A DNA stretch of 62,051 nt from Marivita sp. Lineage in GTDB: Bacteria > Pseudomonadota > Alphaproteobacteria > Rhodobacterales > Rhodobacteraceae. The DNA lies in the NCBI RefSeq assembly GCF_020055635.1, contig NZ_JAIPUT010000022.1:1-62051 (forward strand), in the 5' to 3' direction. Under the pieces are notes generated by a model. The model ran no database searches, was not told where the DNA came from, and saw only the letters and a program-made list of their open reading frames with translations. A program made the position numbers and the translations under genes. Positions 36,740 through 46,550 of this stretch are shown here, piece after piece (position 1 is the first letter of the stretch; each line of letters begins with the position of its first letter).

Positions 36740-37843
36740 ATGACAGACACTCTTACTCCTCCTCCGCTCAAAGCGCCGTCTACGGTGATCGGGCCGCTCG
36801 ACTGGATCCGCAAGAACCTGTTTCCGGATTGGCGCCAAGGGTTGCTGACCATCGTCGTGCTGTGGCTGCTTGTCCGAACGGTGCCACCGCTGATCGACTG
36901 GCTGTTTCTCGACGCGGCCTGGGCAGGTGACCGCGACGATTGCGTTGCGGCAAGTGGCGCCTGTTGGGCCTTCGTCAATGCGCGCTGGGGTCAGTTCATC
37001 TACGGGTTTTACCCAGTCGAGCACCGCTGGCGGGTCGATCTGTCCATGCTGACGTTGGTCGCCTCGATTGCCGTGCTTTTCCTGCCGCGCGTTGCGCACA
37101 AAGGCTGGATCATCACGGGAAGCTTCGTCGCGCTTCCGGTGATTTGCTTTGCACTGTTGCACGGTGGTCCGATCGGGCTTGAGATTGTTCCCACCGATCG
37201 CTGGGGTGGCTTCATGCTGACGCTGGTCGTGGCGGTTGCCGGCATGCTGGGAGCCTTGCCCATCGGTATCCTGCTGGCCTTGGGGCGCCGGTCGCAGATG
37301 CCTGCCATCCGCATTTTTTGTGTCACCTTCATCGAGCTATTTCGAGCGGTGCCCCTGATCACGGTTCTCTTCATGGCGTCGGTGATGCTGCCGCTGTTCA
37401 TGCCGCAGGGGTTCAGCATGGACAAGCTCCTTCGCGCCCTGATTGGCGTTGCCCTGTTTAACGGGGCGCTCATGGCGGAAGTGGTGCGGGGCGGTCTTCA
37501 GGCGATCCCCAAGGGTCAGTTCGAAGCGGCAACGGCCTCGGGAATGGGATACTGGAAGATGATGATCTTCGTTGTCCTGCCACAGGCACTTCGCACTGTG
37601 ATCCCCGGCCTTGTGAACACCTATGTGGCGATCATCAAGGACACGACACTGGTTCTGATCATCGGGCTTTTCGACCTTCTGGGCATCGTTCAGGCCGGCA
37701 TCGCATCGAGCGACTGGCTCGCGCCATCGGTCACGACCTCAGGCTATGTCTTTGCGGGTTTCGGCTTCTGGGCGCTTTGCTTCAGCCTCTCGCGATACTC
37801 GATGTACCTGGAAGGCAAGCTGAACACAGGGCGCCAGCGATGA
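36740..37843 (+). CDS. aapM: general L-amino acid ABC transporter permease AapM type
   Basis: 367 residues starting seven bases after the aapQ stop. It contains [20 protein letters not shown] (family signature), the EAA loop [20 protein letters not shown] and [21 protein letters not shown] periplasmic loop with a [11 protein letters not shown] pair of cysteines is present at about residues 72-82. It forms the channel with AapQ. The end overlaps the aapP start by four bases. Confidence 0.92.
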   Translation: MTDTLTPPPLKAPSTVIGPLDWIRKNLFPDWRQGLLTIVVLWLLVRTVPPLIDWLFLDAAWAGDRDDCVAASGACWAFVNARWGQFIYGFYPVEHRWRVDLSMLTLVASIAVLFLPRVAHKGWIITGSFVALPVICFALLHGGPIGLEIVPTDRWGGFMLTLVVAVAGMLGALPIGILLALGRRSQMPAIRIFCVTFIELFRAVPLITVLFMASVMLPLFMPQGFSMDKLLRALIGVALFNGALMAEVVRGGLQAIPKGQFEAATASGMGYWKMMIFVVLPQALRTVIPGLVNTYVAIIKDTTLVLIIGLFDLLGIVQAGIASSDWLAPSVTTSGYVFAGFGFWALCFSLSRYSMYLEGKLNTGRQR

Positions 37844-38637
37844 CACGACACAGCCATGACTTTCAAAACAATCTGAACGGAACAGAGATCATGCAGGACG
37901 CAGAAGACATCATCCGTATCGATGAACTCAACAAATGGTATGGAGAGTTTCACGTCCTTCAGGACATCAACCTGACTGTCAAACCAGGTGAGAAAATCGT
38001 GATTTGCGGACCCTCGGGGTCAGGCAAGTCGACGCTCATCCGGTGTATAAACCAGCTTGAAACGCACCAGATGGGTGTCATCAGGATCGACGGTCAGGAA
38101 ATCCATGCCGACATGAAGAACATCGAGGCTTTGCGGGCAAAGGTCGGAATGGTGTTTCAGAACTTCAACCTTTATCCGCATCTCAGCGTTCTGGAAAATC
38201 TGACACTTGCGCAAATCTGGGTGCATCGGGTGCCCCGTAGGGAAGCGGAGGAACGGGCCCGGCATTATCTTGCCCGGGTGCACATTCCCGACCAGGCGGA
38301 AAAGTTCCCCGGTCAGCTTTCGGGTGGTCAGCAGCAGCGCGTCGCAATCGCGCGCGCCCTGTGCACAAAGCCGCAGATAATGCTTTTCGACGAACCGACA
38401 TCTGCGCTTGATCCGGAAATGATCAAGGAAGTTCTGGATGTCATGATCGAGCTCGCGCAGGAAGGCATGACCATGGTCTGCGTGACGCATGAGATGGGTT
38501 TTGCCCGTAAGGTTGCCAACCGGGTCGTCTTCATGGATGGAGGTCGAATTGTCGAAGAGGCTGAACCGGAGGAGTTCTTTCAGAATCCGCAGACGGACCG
38601 CGGTCGTCTTTTCTTGTCGCAAGTCCTTGAGCATTGA
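37840..38637 (+). CDS. aapP: general L-amino acid ABC transporter ATP-binding protein AapP type
   Basis: 265 residues from the ATG overlapping the aapM stop; ATG 37891 ([10 protein letters not shown]) is an alternative that fits the family start better but lacks coupling. Walker A is [11 protein letters not shown], the Q-loop [17 protein letters not shown], the signature [20 protein letters not shown] and Walker [16 protein letters not shown]. The switch histidine is in [10 protein letters not shown]. It energises amino-acid uptake. Confidence 0.93.
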   Translation: MTRHSHDFQNNLNGTEIMQDAEDIIRIDELNKWYGEFHVLQDINLTVKPGEKIVICGPSGSGKSTLIRCINQLETHQMGVIRIDGQEIHADMKNIEALRAKVGMVFQNFNLYPHLSVLENLTLAQIWVHRVPRREAEERARHYLARVHIPDQAEKFPGQLSGGQQQRVAIARALCTKPQIMLFDEPTSALDPEMIKEVLDVMIELAQEGMTMVCVTHEMGFARKVANRVVFMDGGRIVEEAEPEEFFQNPQTDRGRLFLSQVLEH

Positions 38638-38690
38638 TCCATGAACCGCGGGATATCGCATTTTCAAAACACAAATTCAGAGCTCGGGTT

Positions 38691-39581
38691 ATGACAGAAA
38701 CACCGACGAAGTCCGACATGGTTGCCAAACCCAAGACAATGGAAGAATTCCGCGAGCGCCTTGTCGGCGAACGTCATCTGTTCACCAGCCGAATGCTTGA
38801 TGCCGGCGCTTGGGTTCTCGAGAATCAGCGTGTGGTCGCTCTCGAAACGCTGTCGGTGATGGCGAAGAAATCGCAACTGAACCCGTCGATCTTTGTCCGG
38901 CTTGCAAAGGCCATGGGTTTTGACGGCTTTACGGAAATGCAGAAGATCTTCCGGGCGCCACTGCACAATGCGTATCCTGAATCTTTGTCCGAGCGTATTT
39001 CGCACAGCCAGGGCGACGAACTGGTCCAGGATCCCTCCGATCTCGCTGCGGTGGGTCAATCCTTCTGTCGCGCGAACACGGCGTCACTGGCGCATCTGGG
39101 AAGCCGACTGGCCGAATTGCCCCTGTCCGAAGCGGCAACGCTGATCCTCGAGTCGCGAACGGTTCACGTGATCGGACTTGACCGCTCTTTTCCAGTGGCT
39201 TCCTATTTGTCTTATGCGTTGCGGCGTGCAGGCTGCCAGGCAATCCAGATCAGTGGCACCGGAAGCACGCCCGAAGATCAGATCAAGGTCATGCAACCTG
39301 GTGATCTTTTGATTTCCATCAGCTTTCCTCCCTATGCGCGCTCGACGATCGACGCCACACATCAGGCGCTTGCGGCCGGATTACCGGTGCTGGCAATTAC
39401 TGACACCCCGATAAGTCCGATCACCCAGGATGCTGTCGTGGTCCTGACAGTGGATGACGCGGAACTGCACGGATTCCGTTCACTGACCGCCGTCATGAGC
39501 CTTGTCCAAACACTGGCCATCGGCCTGGCTTACCGGCGCAGCGGCACCGGAGAGCTTGACCTCGATCTGATCAACGCCTGA
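38691..39581 (+). CDS. RpiR/MurR-family transcriptional regulator (HTH + SIS domain)
   Basis: 296 residues from ATG 38691. A TTG at 38634 overlapping the aapP stop would extend it. The N-terminal helix-turn-helix is TLSVMAKKSQLNPSIFVRLA with KAMGFDGFTEMQKIF. The SIS domain (residues about 115-260) carries RTVHVIGLDRSFPVASYLSY and PGDLLISISFPPYARSTIDA, with the serines that usually contact a sugar phosphate or other ligand. In this operon it probably senses a hydantoin- or amino-acid-derived metabolite. It lies between the transporter and the hydantoinase. Confidence 0.85.
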   Translation: MTETPTKSDMVAKPKTMEEFRERLVGERHLFTSRMLDAGAWVLENQRVVALETLSVMAKKSQLNPSIFVRLAKAMGFDGFTEMQKIFRAPLHNAYPESLSERISHSQGDELVQDPSDLAAVGQSFCRANTASLAHLGSRLAELPLSEAATLILESRTVHVIGLDRSFPVASYLSYALRRAGCQAIQISGTGSTPEDQIKVMQPGDLLISISFPPYARSTIDATHQALAAGLPVLAITDTPISPITQDAVVVLTVDDAELHGFRSLTAVMSLVQTLAIGLAYRRSGTGELDLDLINA

Positions 39582-39596
39582 GGAGGCGCACTTACT

Positions 39597-40979
39597 ATGC
39601 TCTATGACCTCGTGATTTCCAACGGGACCGTTGCCACCGCATCGGATGTGTTTAACGCGGATATTGGTGTTCACGAGGGCAAGATCGCCCAGATCGGTGG
39701 TCCGATGGAGGGCAAGCAGGTGATCGATGCTTCGGGGCGCTATGTCCTGCCCGGTGGCATCGACAGTCACGTCCACATTTCCCAGCCGTCCGGTCCGGGT
39801 ATCGAGATGGCGGATGATTTCGACACCGCCACGAGGTCGGCTGCCTTTGGTGGCAACACGATGGTCATGCCGTTCTGCTTGCAGGAGAGAGGCCAATCCC
39901 TGACCGGAGCATTTCGGGACTATGTGGCTCAGTCTGAGGGCAAGAGCCACGTGGACATCGGTTTTCACTTGATCGTCACCGATCCGACGCCAAACGTCCT
40001 CGGCCAGGAGCTTCCTGCTCTGATCGAAGAGGGGCACACCTCGGTCAAGGTCTTCATGACCTACGAGGCCTTGCGTATGGACGATGCGGAAATTCTTGCC
40101 ACGATGGATGTCGCCCGTCGGCACGGAGCAAAGGTTCTCGTGCATTGCGAGAACGAAGACGTGATCGCGTTTCTCGCGCAGCGGGCGGAAGAGGCTGGAG
40201 ATGTGGCTCCACGTGCCCATGCCAAAACGCGACCGATCGCGGCCGAACGCGAAGCCACTCATCGCGCGCTGACACTGGCAGAAGTTGTCGATGTTCCGAT
40301 CGTGATCGTTCACGTGTCAAACGGTGCTGCGATGGACGAGATAGCGCGGGCGCGCACGCGGGGCGTCGACATCACCGCCGAGACATGTCCGCAATACCTC
40401 ATGCTCGAGGCAGAGGACCTTTCGCGTCAAAACTGGGAAGGTGCCAAATTCGTCTGCTCGCCGCCTCCGCGCGACCGCACCGAGCAGGAAAACTGCTGGC
40501 GCGGGCTTCAATCCGGCCTGTTCGAACTCTTTTCGTCGGATCATTGCCCCTTTCGGTACGCCGACGACAAGGGCAAGCGGAACGCGGACGGTTTGCGCAG
40601 CTTTCGCCATATCCCGAACGGCATTCCCGGAGTCGAGACACGTCTGCCGATCCTGTTTTCGGAAGGGGTCATGAAGGGTCGAATTGATTTGTCGCGCTTC
40701 GTGGCGCTGACCTCGACCAACCATGCCAAGACCTATGGGCTTTACCCGCAAAAAGGTACGATCGCTATTGGTAGCGATGCCGATATAGCAATCTGGAATC
40801 CCGAGACCCATCGCGTCGTCCGGCACGCAGATCTGCACGACGGATCTGATTACACGCCGTATGAGGGGCTCGAGGTTCAAGGATGGCCAGAGATGGTTCT
40901 GTTGCGGGGAACCACTGTGATCGACAAGGGCACAATGACGGCAAAAAGCCATGGAACCGTGGTCGCGCGTCGCGGTTGA
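39597..40979 (+). CDS. D-hydantoinase/dihydropyrimidinase family amidohydrolase
   Basis: 460 residues with GAGGAGG upstream. The binuclear metal site is complete: HVH in LPGGIDSHVHISQP, the carboxylated lysine in TSVKVFMTY, histidines in LVHCENED and VIVHVSNGA, and the aspartate in FSSDHCPF. It opens cyclic ureides (hydantoins, dihydropyrimidines) to N-carbamoyl acids. The carbamoylase needed to release the free amino acid is not adjacent. Neighbouring Aap transporter and PLP enzyme suggest use of amino-acid-derived hydantoins. The next genes are convergent. Confidence 0.92.
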   Translation: MLYDLVISNGTVATASDVFNADIGVHEGKIAQIGGPMEGKQVIDASGRYVLPGGIDSHVHISQPSGPGIEMADDFDTATRSAAFGGNTMVMPFCLQERGQSLTGAFRDYVAQSEGKSHVDIGFHLIVTDPTPNVLGQELPALIEEGHTSVKVFMTYEALRMDDAEILATMDVARRHGAKVLVHCENEDVIAFLAQRAEEAGDVAPRAHAKTRPIAAEREATHRALTLAEVVDVPIVIVHVSNGAAMDEIARARTRGVDITAETCPQYLMLEAEDLSRQNWEGAKFVCSPPPRDRTEQENCWRGLQSGLFELFSSDHCPFRYADDKGKRNADGLRSFRHIPNGIPGVETRLPILFSEGVMKGRIDLSRFVALTSTNHAKTYGLYPQKGTIAIGSDADIAIWNPETHRVVRHADLHDGSDYTPYEGLEVQGWPEMVLLRGTTVIDKGTMTAKSHGTVVARRG

Positions 40980-41046
40980 CGGTGACCTGCATTAGCCTTG
41001 GACAAATGAAGATCAGACCACCGATCAGAGGCTAGCCTCAAATCAT

Positions 41047-41967
41047 TCAGCCGCGCGTCCAGGGTTCCGCCCCCTTTGTATCAACGAAGACACTGTAGAC
41101 GGATGTCGTGGCGGTAATAAACATCTGGTGCCCATGCGTACCACCGAAGCATAGGTTGGACACCACCTGGGGTATTATGATCTTGCCCAGCAGAACGCCG
41201 TCACTGCCAAAGCAATGCACGCCATCCCCGGCAGATGACCATAGGTTGCCTTGGGCATCACACCGCATCCCGTCGGGTAGACCAGTGTCGATCCGCGCAA
41301 ACACGCCTTTGTCCTTTAGCCGGTCACCTTCGACGGCGAATTGTCGGATGATGGACGGCACGTCGGGGTCATGACTGGACCCACTTTCCGCGATGTAGAG
41401 GGTTTTTTCATCGGGCGAAAAACACAGTCCGTTGGGCTGGGTAAAGTCTGTGACCACCGCTGTTAGTTGCCCATCAGGTGACAGGCGATAAACATTGCGG
41501 GTGGATTGGGACGGGGCCGCGCGGTAGCCTTCAAAGTTCGAGATGATGCCGTAGGTGGGGTCAGTGAACCAGATCGCCCCGTCCGCGCTGACGACCACGT
41601 CGTTTGGCGAGTTCAGGGGTTTGTCTTCGAATGTACTCGCCAGCACCGTTAACGTTCCGTCAATTTCGGTCCGCACCACATCGCGCTTGCCGTGGCGACA
41701 GCTCACAAGCCGTCCGTCCCGGTCGCGCGTGTTGCCGTTGGTGAATTCGGTTCCGGCGCGAAAGACGGAGAGACCATCTGCTTTGGACCAGCGCATGATC
41801 CGCTGGCTGGGGATGTCAGAAAACAGCAGGCACTCGTGGTCGCCGAACCACACCGGGCCTTCAGTCCAGCTCATTCCGTCGGCAATCTGAACAAGCCGGG
41901 ACATGGGATGGACAAGTCCTGCAAACCGGTCGTCGTGAGGCTCCAGATGGGGCGGCATGCCGATCAT
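41047..41967 (-). CDS. SMP-30/gluconolactonase-family lactonase
   Basis: 306 residues from ATG 41967, preceded by AAGGAGG and overlapping the upstream permease stop by four bases. The six-bladed propeller has the expected metal-ligand blocks: WTEGPVWF (Glu), NSPNDVVVSADGAIWFTDPT (Asn/Asp) and FTQPNGLCFSPDEKTLYIAE, with DGMRCDAQGNLWSSAGDG carrying the general-base aspartate. It hydrolyses sugar lactones to aldonic acids. As last gene of the sugar ABC operon it probably acts on the oxidised form of the imported sugar, though no sugar dehydrogenase is in the cluster. Confidence 0.88.
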   Translation of the reverse strand: MIGMPPHLEPHDDRFAGLVHPMSRLVQIADGMSWTEGPVWFGDHECLLFSDIPSQRIMRWSKADGLSVFRAGTEFTNGNTRDRDGRLVSCRHGKRDVVRTEIDGTLTVLASTFEDKPLNSPNDVVVSADGAIWFTDPTYGIISNFEGYRAAPSQSTRNVYRLSPDGQLTAVVTDFTQPNGLCFSPDEKTLYIAESGSSHDPDVPSIIRQFAVEGDRLKDKGVFARIDTGLPDGMRCDAQGNLWSSAGDGVHCFGSDGVLLGKIIIPQVVSNLCFGGTHGHQMFITATTSVYSVFVDTKGAEPWTRG

Positions 41968-42899
41968 GCGCGGATCCTCCTTGAGCTGGCGGCAATGACG
42001 ATGCCGATGATGATGGTCCCGGTAAGGACGTTGCGGACACCTGCGCCGGCGCCGTAACTGTTGAGCATCGACACCACCAAGAACATGAACAGCGCTGCCC
42101 CCCAGACGCCCGGTACGTTCGAATCCCCGCCCGCGATAGAACTGCCGCCGATCACGACAACGGCGATCGACATCAGCAGATACTCCGCACCCATGTTCAA
42201 CGCAGCCCCACCTGAGAAACTGGCGAGCAGGAAACCTGCAATGGCCGCAAAGACAGCGACCGTGACGTAGGTCGAGGCGCGCACCAGTTCCACGGGAATT
42301 CCCGCCAATCGTGCCGCGCGAAGGTTCTGGCCGCTGGCCAACAGCCACCGCCCCCAGACCGAGCGTTCCAGTACCACCCATGTGATGCAGGCGAGAACAA
42401 GACCTACCCAAGCCACATTCGGCAGACCCAGCAAGCGCCCGGTGCTGAAGTCCGCAAGGTCCTGCGGCGGCTTGATCCGCAGCCCTCGGTTCGACCAGAT
42501 TGCAAAAGATTGATAGACCAGAGATGCGGCCAGTGTCGCGATGATCGGCGGCAGGCGCAGCAGGAATATCAACGCGTAGTTCGCGACGCCAACTGCCACG
42601 CCGACGCTGAGCGCAATGCCAAGGCCCATCAGTGCCGTGCCCGGATTCCCGCCCATCGCCTTTAGGGCCAGTGTTGCGGCCAGTGTCATGGTCGCGGGGA
42701 TGGACAGATCGACGTTTCCCGGACCCAGGGTGATTACCAGCATCTGACCCAGCCCTACGATAGCAGCAAACGCCCCGAAAGACAGTGCCGCATAGGCCAG
42801 TTCGCTCGCGCCGCGCCCCGACGTCAGGCCAAGTGTAGCCGAAAAGGCAAGGGCGGCGGCCAGCCAGGCCCAGATCCAGGGTTTGTTCATGATCCTCAT
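41964..42899 (-). CDS. ribose-type ABC sugar transporter permease
   Basis: 311 residues with 8-9 helices. Family blocks are MLVITLGPGNVDLSIPATMT, LRLPPIIATLAASLVYQSFA, the EAA-like GIPVELVRASTYVTVAVFAA and VVIGGSSIAGGDSNVPGVWG. It is the second of two unlike permeases, as in ABC systems that use a heterodimeric RbsC-type channel. Four-base overlaps link it to both neighbours. Confidence 0.9.
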   Translation of the reverse strand: MRIMNKPWIWAWLAAALAFSATLGLTSGRGASELAYAALSFGAFAAIVGLGQMLVITLGPGNVDLSIPATMTLAATLALKAMGGNPGTALMGLGIALSVGVAVGVANYALIFLLRLPPIIATLAASLVYQSFAIWSNRGLRIKPPQDLADFSTGRLLGLPNVAWVGLVLACITWVVLERSVWGRWLLASGQNLRAARLAGIPVELVRASTYVTVAVFAAIAGFLLASFSGGAALNMGAEYLLMSIAVVVIGGSSIAGGDSNVPGVWGAALFMFLVVSMLNSYGAGAGVRNVLTGTIIIGIVIAASSRRIRA

Positions 42900-43822
42900 G
42901 TCCTGCCCCCTTGACGGAAAATCAACCGCGCGGTCAGCACAAGGATCAGGATCGCGCCTTGCGCGCCGATCTGCCAGTCAGACGACAGCCGCATGAAAGA
43001 CAGGAAACTGGCCGCAAGGGTCAGCGTCAATGCGCCGATCACGGCCCCCGTCGGGCTGACTTTTCCGCCGATAAACTCCCCTCCGCCCAGGATCACTCCC
43101 GCGATGGACAGAAGCGTGTAGCGCATAGCAATATTGGCATCCGCTGCCGTTGTCAGGCCGACCAGCGTCATGCCGGCCAAGACGCCGAACAGACCGGCAA
43201 GGCCGTAGGCCAGCGCCTTGAGACGGATCAGCGACCACCCTGCACGTCCGACCGAGCGAGCGTTGCCGCCGACACCGCGCAGCACTGTTCCGATGCCCGA
43301 CCGCATGATCAAAAGATGCGTGACCAGTGCGATGATTATGGCGGCGACCACGGCCATCGGCGCGAAGGGCGGCTTGACAGTCATCAGCGCGCGCAACCAT
43401 TCCGGCGAAGACCCGCCGGGTGATGGCAGAATGAAAAGCGCAAGACCACCCCAGACGAAGGACATGCCCAACGTCACCACGATGGCCGGCAGATCGAAAG
43501 CGTGAATCAACGCGCCAAGGGCAGCATAGCTCAGGATCAGGGACAGCATGATCAGCGCGCCGATCAGCGGCGCGTCCTGCAGAAACGTCGCCGTGACGCA
43601 GGCCGTCAGGCTGACAAAGGCACCAAGTGACAGATCTATATCGTTGACCATGATGATCATCATCTGTGCGATCGTCGCCAGCGCGATAGGCACGGCGAGG
43701 TTGAACAGCAGGTTCAGGCCAAAATAGCTCATCGCACGCGGCTGCATGTAGAATGTCGCAGCCAGCAGCACAGCCAGGGACACGACGGGCAGGACGATCC
43801 TGTGACGGGCGAGGAAAGTCAC
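42896..43822 (-). CDS. ribose-type ABC sugar transporter permease
   Basis: 308 residues. [20 protein letters not shown] is the RbsC signature; [20 protein letters not shown] and [20 protein letters not shown] follow at the usual places. It forms the channel with the permease encoded downstream. It overlaps the ATPase gene upstream by four bases, starting GTGACTTTC (GTG at 43822). Confidence 0.9.
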   Translation of the reverse strand: MTFLARHRIVLPVVSLAVLLAATFYMQPRAMSYFGLNLLFNLAVPIALATIAQMMIIMVNDIDLSLGAFVSLTACVTATFLQDAPLIGALIMLSLILSYAALGALIHAFDLPAIVVTLGMSFVWGGLALFILPSPGGSSPEWLRALMTVKPPFAPMAVVAAIIIALVTHLLIMRSGIGTVLRGVGGNARSVGRAGWSLIRLKALAYGLAGLFGVLAGMTLVGLTTAADANIAMRYTLLSIAGVILGGGEFIGGKVSPTGAVIGALTLTLAASFLSFMRLSSDWQIGAQGAILILVLTARLIFRQGGRT

Positions 43823-45240
43823 GAAGCCTCCTGCATTTCGAACGACGCTTCGAGGATTTTTTCCTCGGTGATTTCGGCGCCTGTCAGTTCGGCGCTGATC
43901 TCACCGTTGCGAAAGACAAAGACCCGGTCGCATTGGCAGACCTCTTCGGTTTCGGTTGAATACCACAGAAATGTCCGTCCGGCGGCAGCTTCGGTACGGA
44001 TCATCGCGTAGACGTCCTGTTTTGTGCCCACATCGACCCCGCGCATCGGGTCGTCCATGATGACGATCGGTGCCGGCGAGGCGAGCGCGCGCGCGAACAG
44101 CACTTTTTGCTGATTGCCGCCCGACAGCGACAATAGCGGGTTTGTGATATCGTCGGTGCGGATGCCGATGCGGGTTTTCCAGTCTTCCGCGACCTTTTGT
44201 TCGGCCTGTCGGTCAACCAACCCAAAGCGAGCGTCTTTCGGTAGGATCGACACGGTCATGTTCCGCAGGATCGACCAGAGCGGCAGAATACCGTCGCTCT
44301 GGCGGTCGCCTGCGACAAAGGCAACCTGCGGCGACCTGCCCGCGCGCCAGGATGATGATTGAGACAGGTACAGCTTGGCCAATGCAGCCGCCTGCCCGTG
44401 ACCGGCAAGGCCAGACAGGCCCACCACTTCGCCTTGGCGGGCGGCAAGGCCCTGATCGGTGCGCACGACTTCTGCGCCAAAGGTGCCGGTGCGTTCAGCC
44501 TCCGCGGTTTCGGTGGCGACGTGACCCATTGCATCCACGAGGCCTTGGCGGGTGAAGTCGGCGGTCGGTTTTTCCGCGACGATCTTGCCGTCTTTCAGGA
44601 CGATGATCCGGTTTGCGACGTCGAAAATCTCGCCTAGCATGTGAGATATGAAAATTACTGATCCGCCGCCCAAGCAGAAGCGCTTGATGTGCTGCAAGAG
44701 TTGATCGGCGATCCCGGCGTCCAGCGACGATGTCGGCTCGTCCAGAATGACCAGTCGCGCGCTTTGCCCACGGGGCGCAAAACCGATGGCGATCTCAACC
44801 ATCTGGCGTTGCGCGATCGACAAGGTATCAACCTCGGCGTCGGATGTTATGCCGTGATCGGGAAAGACCATATCCAGCGTCTCGGCAATCTCGGCCCGTG
44901 CGGTGCGGCGCCAGCCGAAGCCTTTCAGCTCCATATGCGAAATTCGCAAGTTTTCCGCAACTGTCAGGTTTGGACATAGTGACAGTTCCTGAAAAACCGA
45001 CCGCACACCTGCATCCAGTGCGGTCTCGCCCAAATCAAAGCGCACCTCGCCGGACGACGGGGGCAGTCCCCCATTTACCAGATTGACCAGGGTCGATTTA
45101 CCGGCCCCGTTGTGGCCCACAAGACCGATGCAATCGCCGGGAAACACGGAAAGGCTGACACCATCAAGCGCGCGCACGGGGCCGAAGTGGCGCGCGGCGT
45201 CGGTCAGCGTCACGAGGGGTGCGGATTCCTGGGCGGTCAT
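43819..45240 (-). CDS. ribose-type ABC sugar transporter ATP-binding protein (two ATPase domains)
   Basis: 473 residues, slightly short for RbsA. The first domain is canonical: [47 protein letters not shown] and [14 protein letters not shown]. The second domain has a degenerate Walker A ([14 protein letters not shown]), a normal signature [20 protein letters not shown], and [15 protein letters not shown] where Asp replaces the catalytic Glu. Such asymmetry is usual in this family. It drives the two permeases. Confidence 0.92.
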   Translation of the reverse strand: MTAQESAPLVTLTDAARHFGPVRALDGVSLSVFPGDCIGLVGHNGAGKSTLVNLVNGGLPPSSGEVRFDLGETALDAGVRSVFQELSLCPNLTVAENLRISHMELKGFGWRRTARAEIAETLDMVFPDHGITSDAEVDTLSIAQRQMVEIAIGFAPRGQSARLVILDEPTSSLDAGIADQLLQHIKRFCLGGGSVIFISHMLGEIFDVANRIIVLKDGKIVAEKPTADFTRQGLVDAMGHVATETAEAERTGTFGAEVVRTDQGLAARQGEVVGLSGLAGHGQAAALAKLYLSQSSSWRAGRSPQVAFVAGDRQSDGILPLWSILRNMTVSILPKDARFGLVDRQAEQKVAEDWKTRIGIRTDDITNPLLSLSGGNQQKVLFARALASPAPIVIMDDPMRGVDVGTKQDVYAMIRTEAAAGRTFLWYSTETEEVCQCDRVFVFRNGEISAELTGAEITEEKILEASFEMQEAS

Positions 45241-45266
45241 GGAATGTCCAATTAGATCAGCAGGAT

Positions 45267-45297
45267 GGTCGGACCATGCGCTGCATGCGGCCCGACC
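45267..45297 (-). terminator. intercistronic stem-loop after the sugar-binding-protein gene
   Basis: GGTCGG (45267-45272) pairs with CCGACC (45292-45297), with further pairing across CCATGCGC/GCATGCGG inside. It begins about ten bases after the stop of the binding-protein gene and lies before the ATPase gene. It has no T-run and probably favours higher expression of the binding protein. Confidence 0.6.
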
Positions 45298-45306
45298 GAT
45301 CTTGGT

Positions 45307-46332
45307 TTACTCGGCGTCTGCGATGACCTGCTGCGCGTCTTCCAAGAAATAGGACACGTTGGCGACCGACCCTTCAGGCGTGCTTGCAAGCGCTTCATCA
45401 AGGTCCGCTTGGGTGATTTTCAGGAACGGCACGGTCAGGTCCTGTGGAACCTCTTCGCCTGCCAGCACCTGTTGTGCGACCCAGAACGCGAGCGAAGCGA
45501 CGCCCGGTGCGATCGACAGCGACAGTGTCTCGTATCCGTTTGCATCGCGCTGCTCGGCCCACCACTGCAGTTCGTCCTGACGGTTCCCAAGCACGATCAG
45601 TGGCGTATCGCGGCCTGCGGCCTCGAACGCTTGCGCGGTGCCGTAACCGTCACCACCTTGCGTGACGACACCGACGACTTCCGGCAGGGACGGCAGGATG
45701 CCGGCCACAGCCTTTTGGGCCACGTCCTGCGCCCAGTCGCCGTGGACGGAGCCGACGATTTCGAACTGATCGTTGTTGTCCACGCCTTCGTGGATACCTT
45801 TCGAGATTTCGTCATCGACGAACACGCCCGCAAGGCCGCGAATTTCCAGAAGGTTTCCGCCATCGGCAAGGCGCGTCGCCAAATATTCAACCTGTTCGCG
45901 CCCCATCTGCGCAAAATCAACCGCGATGCGGTAGGCGCAAGGTTCTGTCACGATACCGTCGAAGCTGACGACGATCACACCTGCGTCGCAGGCCTCTTTT
46001 ACCGCACCGTTCAGGGCGGTGGGGGATGCTGCGTTCAGCACGATGGCGTCATAACCCTGCAGGATCATGTTCTGGATCTGTGCAGCCTGCTCGGTCGCCT
46101 GATTTTCTGATGTGGTATAGGCGTCGGCGGCTGCGACGACGCCATCGGCGACAGCCTGTGCTGTACTTTCTTTCCAGGTTTGCAGCATTGCCTGACGCCA
46201 GGAATTTCCGGCGTAGTTGTTGGACAAAGCGATCCGCATTTCGGATGTATCGCCGGAATGGGCGTCGGCGTGCGCCAGACCGGCGGTCATGGCGATACCT
46301 GCTGCACCAAGCAGCATTCTTGAAATATTCAT
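45307..46332 (-). CDS. ribose-type ABC sugar-binding protein
   Basis: 341 residues from ATG 46332 with GGGAGGAAA upstream; the frame continues 12 codons further but without support. Signal peptide MNISRMLLGAAGIAMTAGLA ends near HADA. The periplasmic-binding fold (Peripla_BP_4) shows MRIALSNNYAGNSWRQAMLQ, NMILQGYDAIVLNAASPTAL, GVIVVSFDGIV and VTQGGDGYGTAQAFEAAG. It binds a sugar, ligand unknown. First gene of the sugar operon and divergent from the histidine kinase at 46551. Confidence 0.92.
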   Translation of the reverse strand: MNISRMLLGAAGIAMTAGLAHADAHSGDTSEMRIALSNNYAGNSWRQAMLQTWKESTAQAVADGVVAAADAYTTSENQATEQAAQIQNMILQGYDAIVLNAASPTALNGAVKEACDAGVIVVSFDGIVTEPCAYRIAVDFAQMGREQVEYLATRLADGGNLLEIRGLAGVFVDDEISKGIHEGVDNNDQFEIVGSVHGDWAQDVAQKAVAGILPSLPEVVGVVTQGGDGYGTAQAFEAAGRDTPLIVLGNRQDELQWWAEQRDANGYETLSLSIAPGVASLAFWVAQQVLAGEEVPQDLTVPFLKITQADLDEALASTPEGSVANVSYFLEDAQQVIADAE

Positions 46333-46550
46333 TGTTTCCTCCCTTTGCGCAGAACTCCGCGCCTCCATCCGATCCTTTGGGATGCGGATATCTCAGTGAT
46401 GGGACCTGACGCCCGCAGTTGTAAAGGCATGCCGCCGCAGACCTGTTGCGGGAACCCGCAAGCGAATTGCGCGATGTATCGTTTCCTTTCCGCGTTTGAC
46501 TTGTAACATTAGCACCGACGCAGCCGCGTCACCGGGAGGAGGACAGCGAC

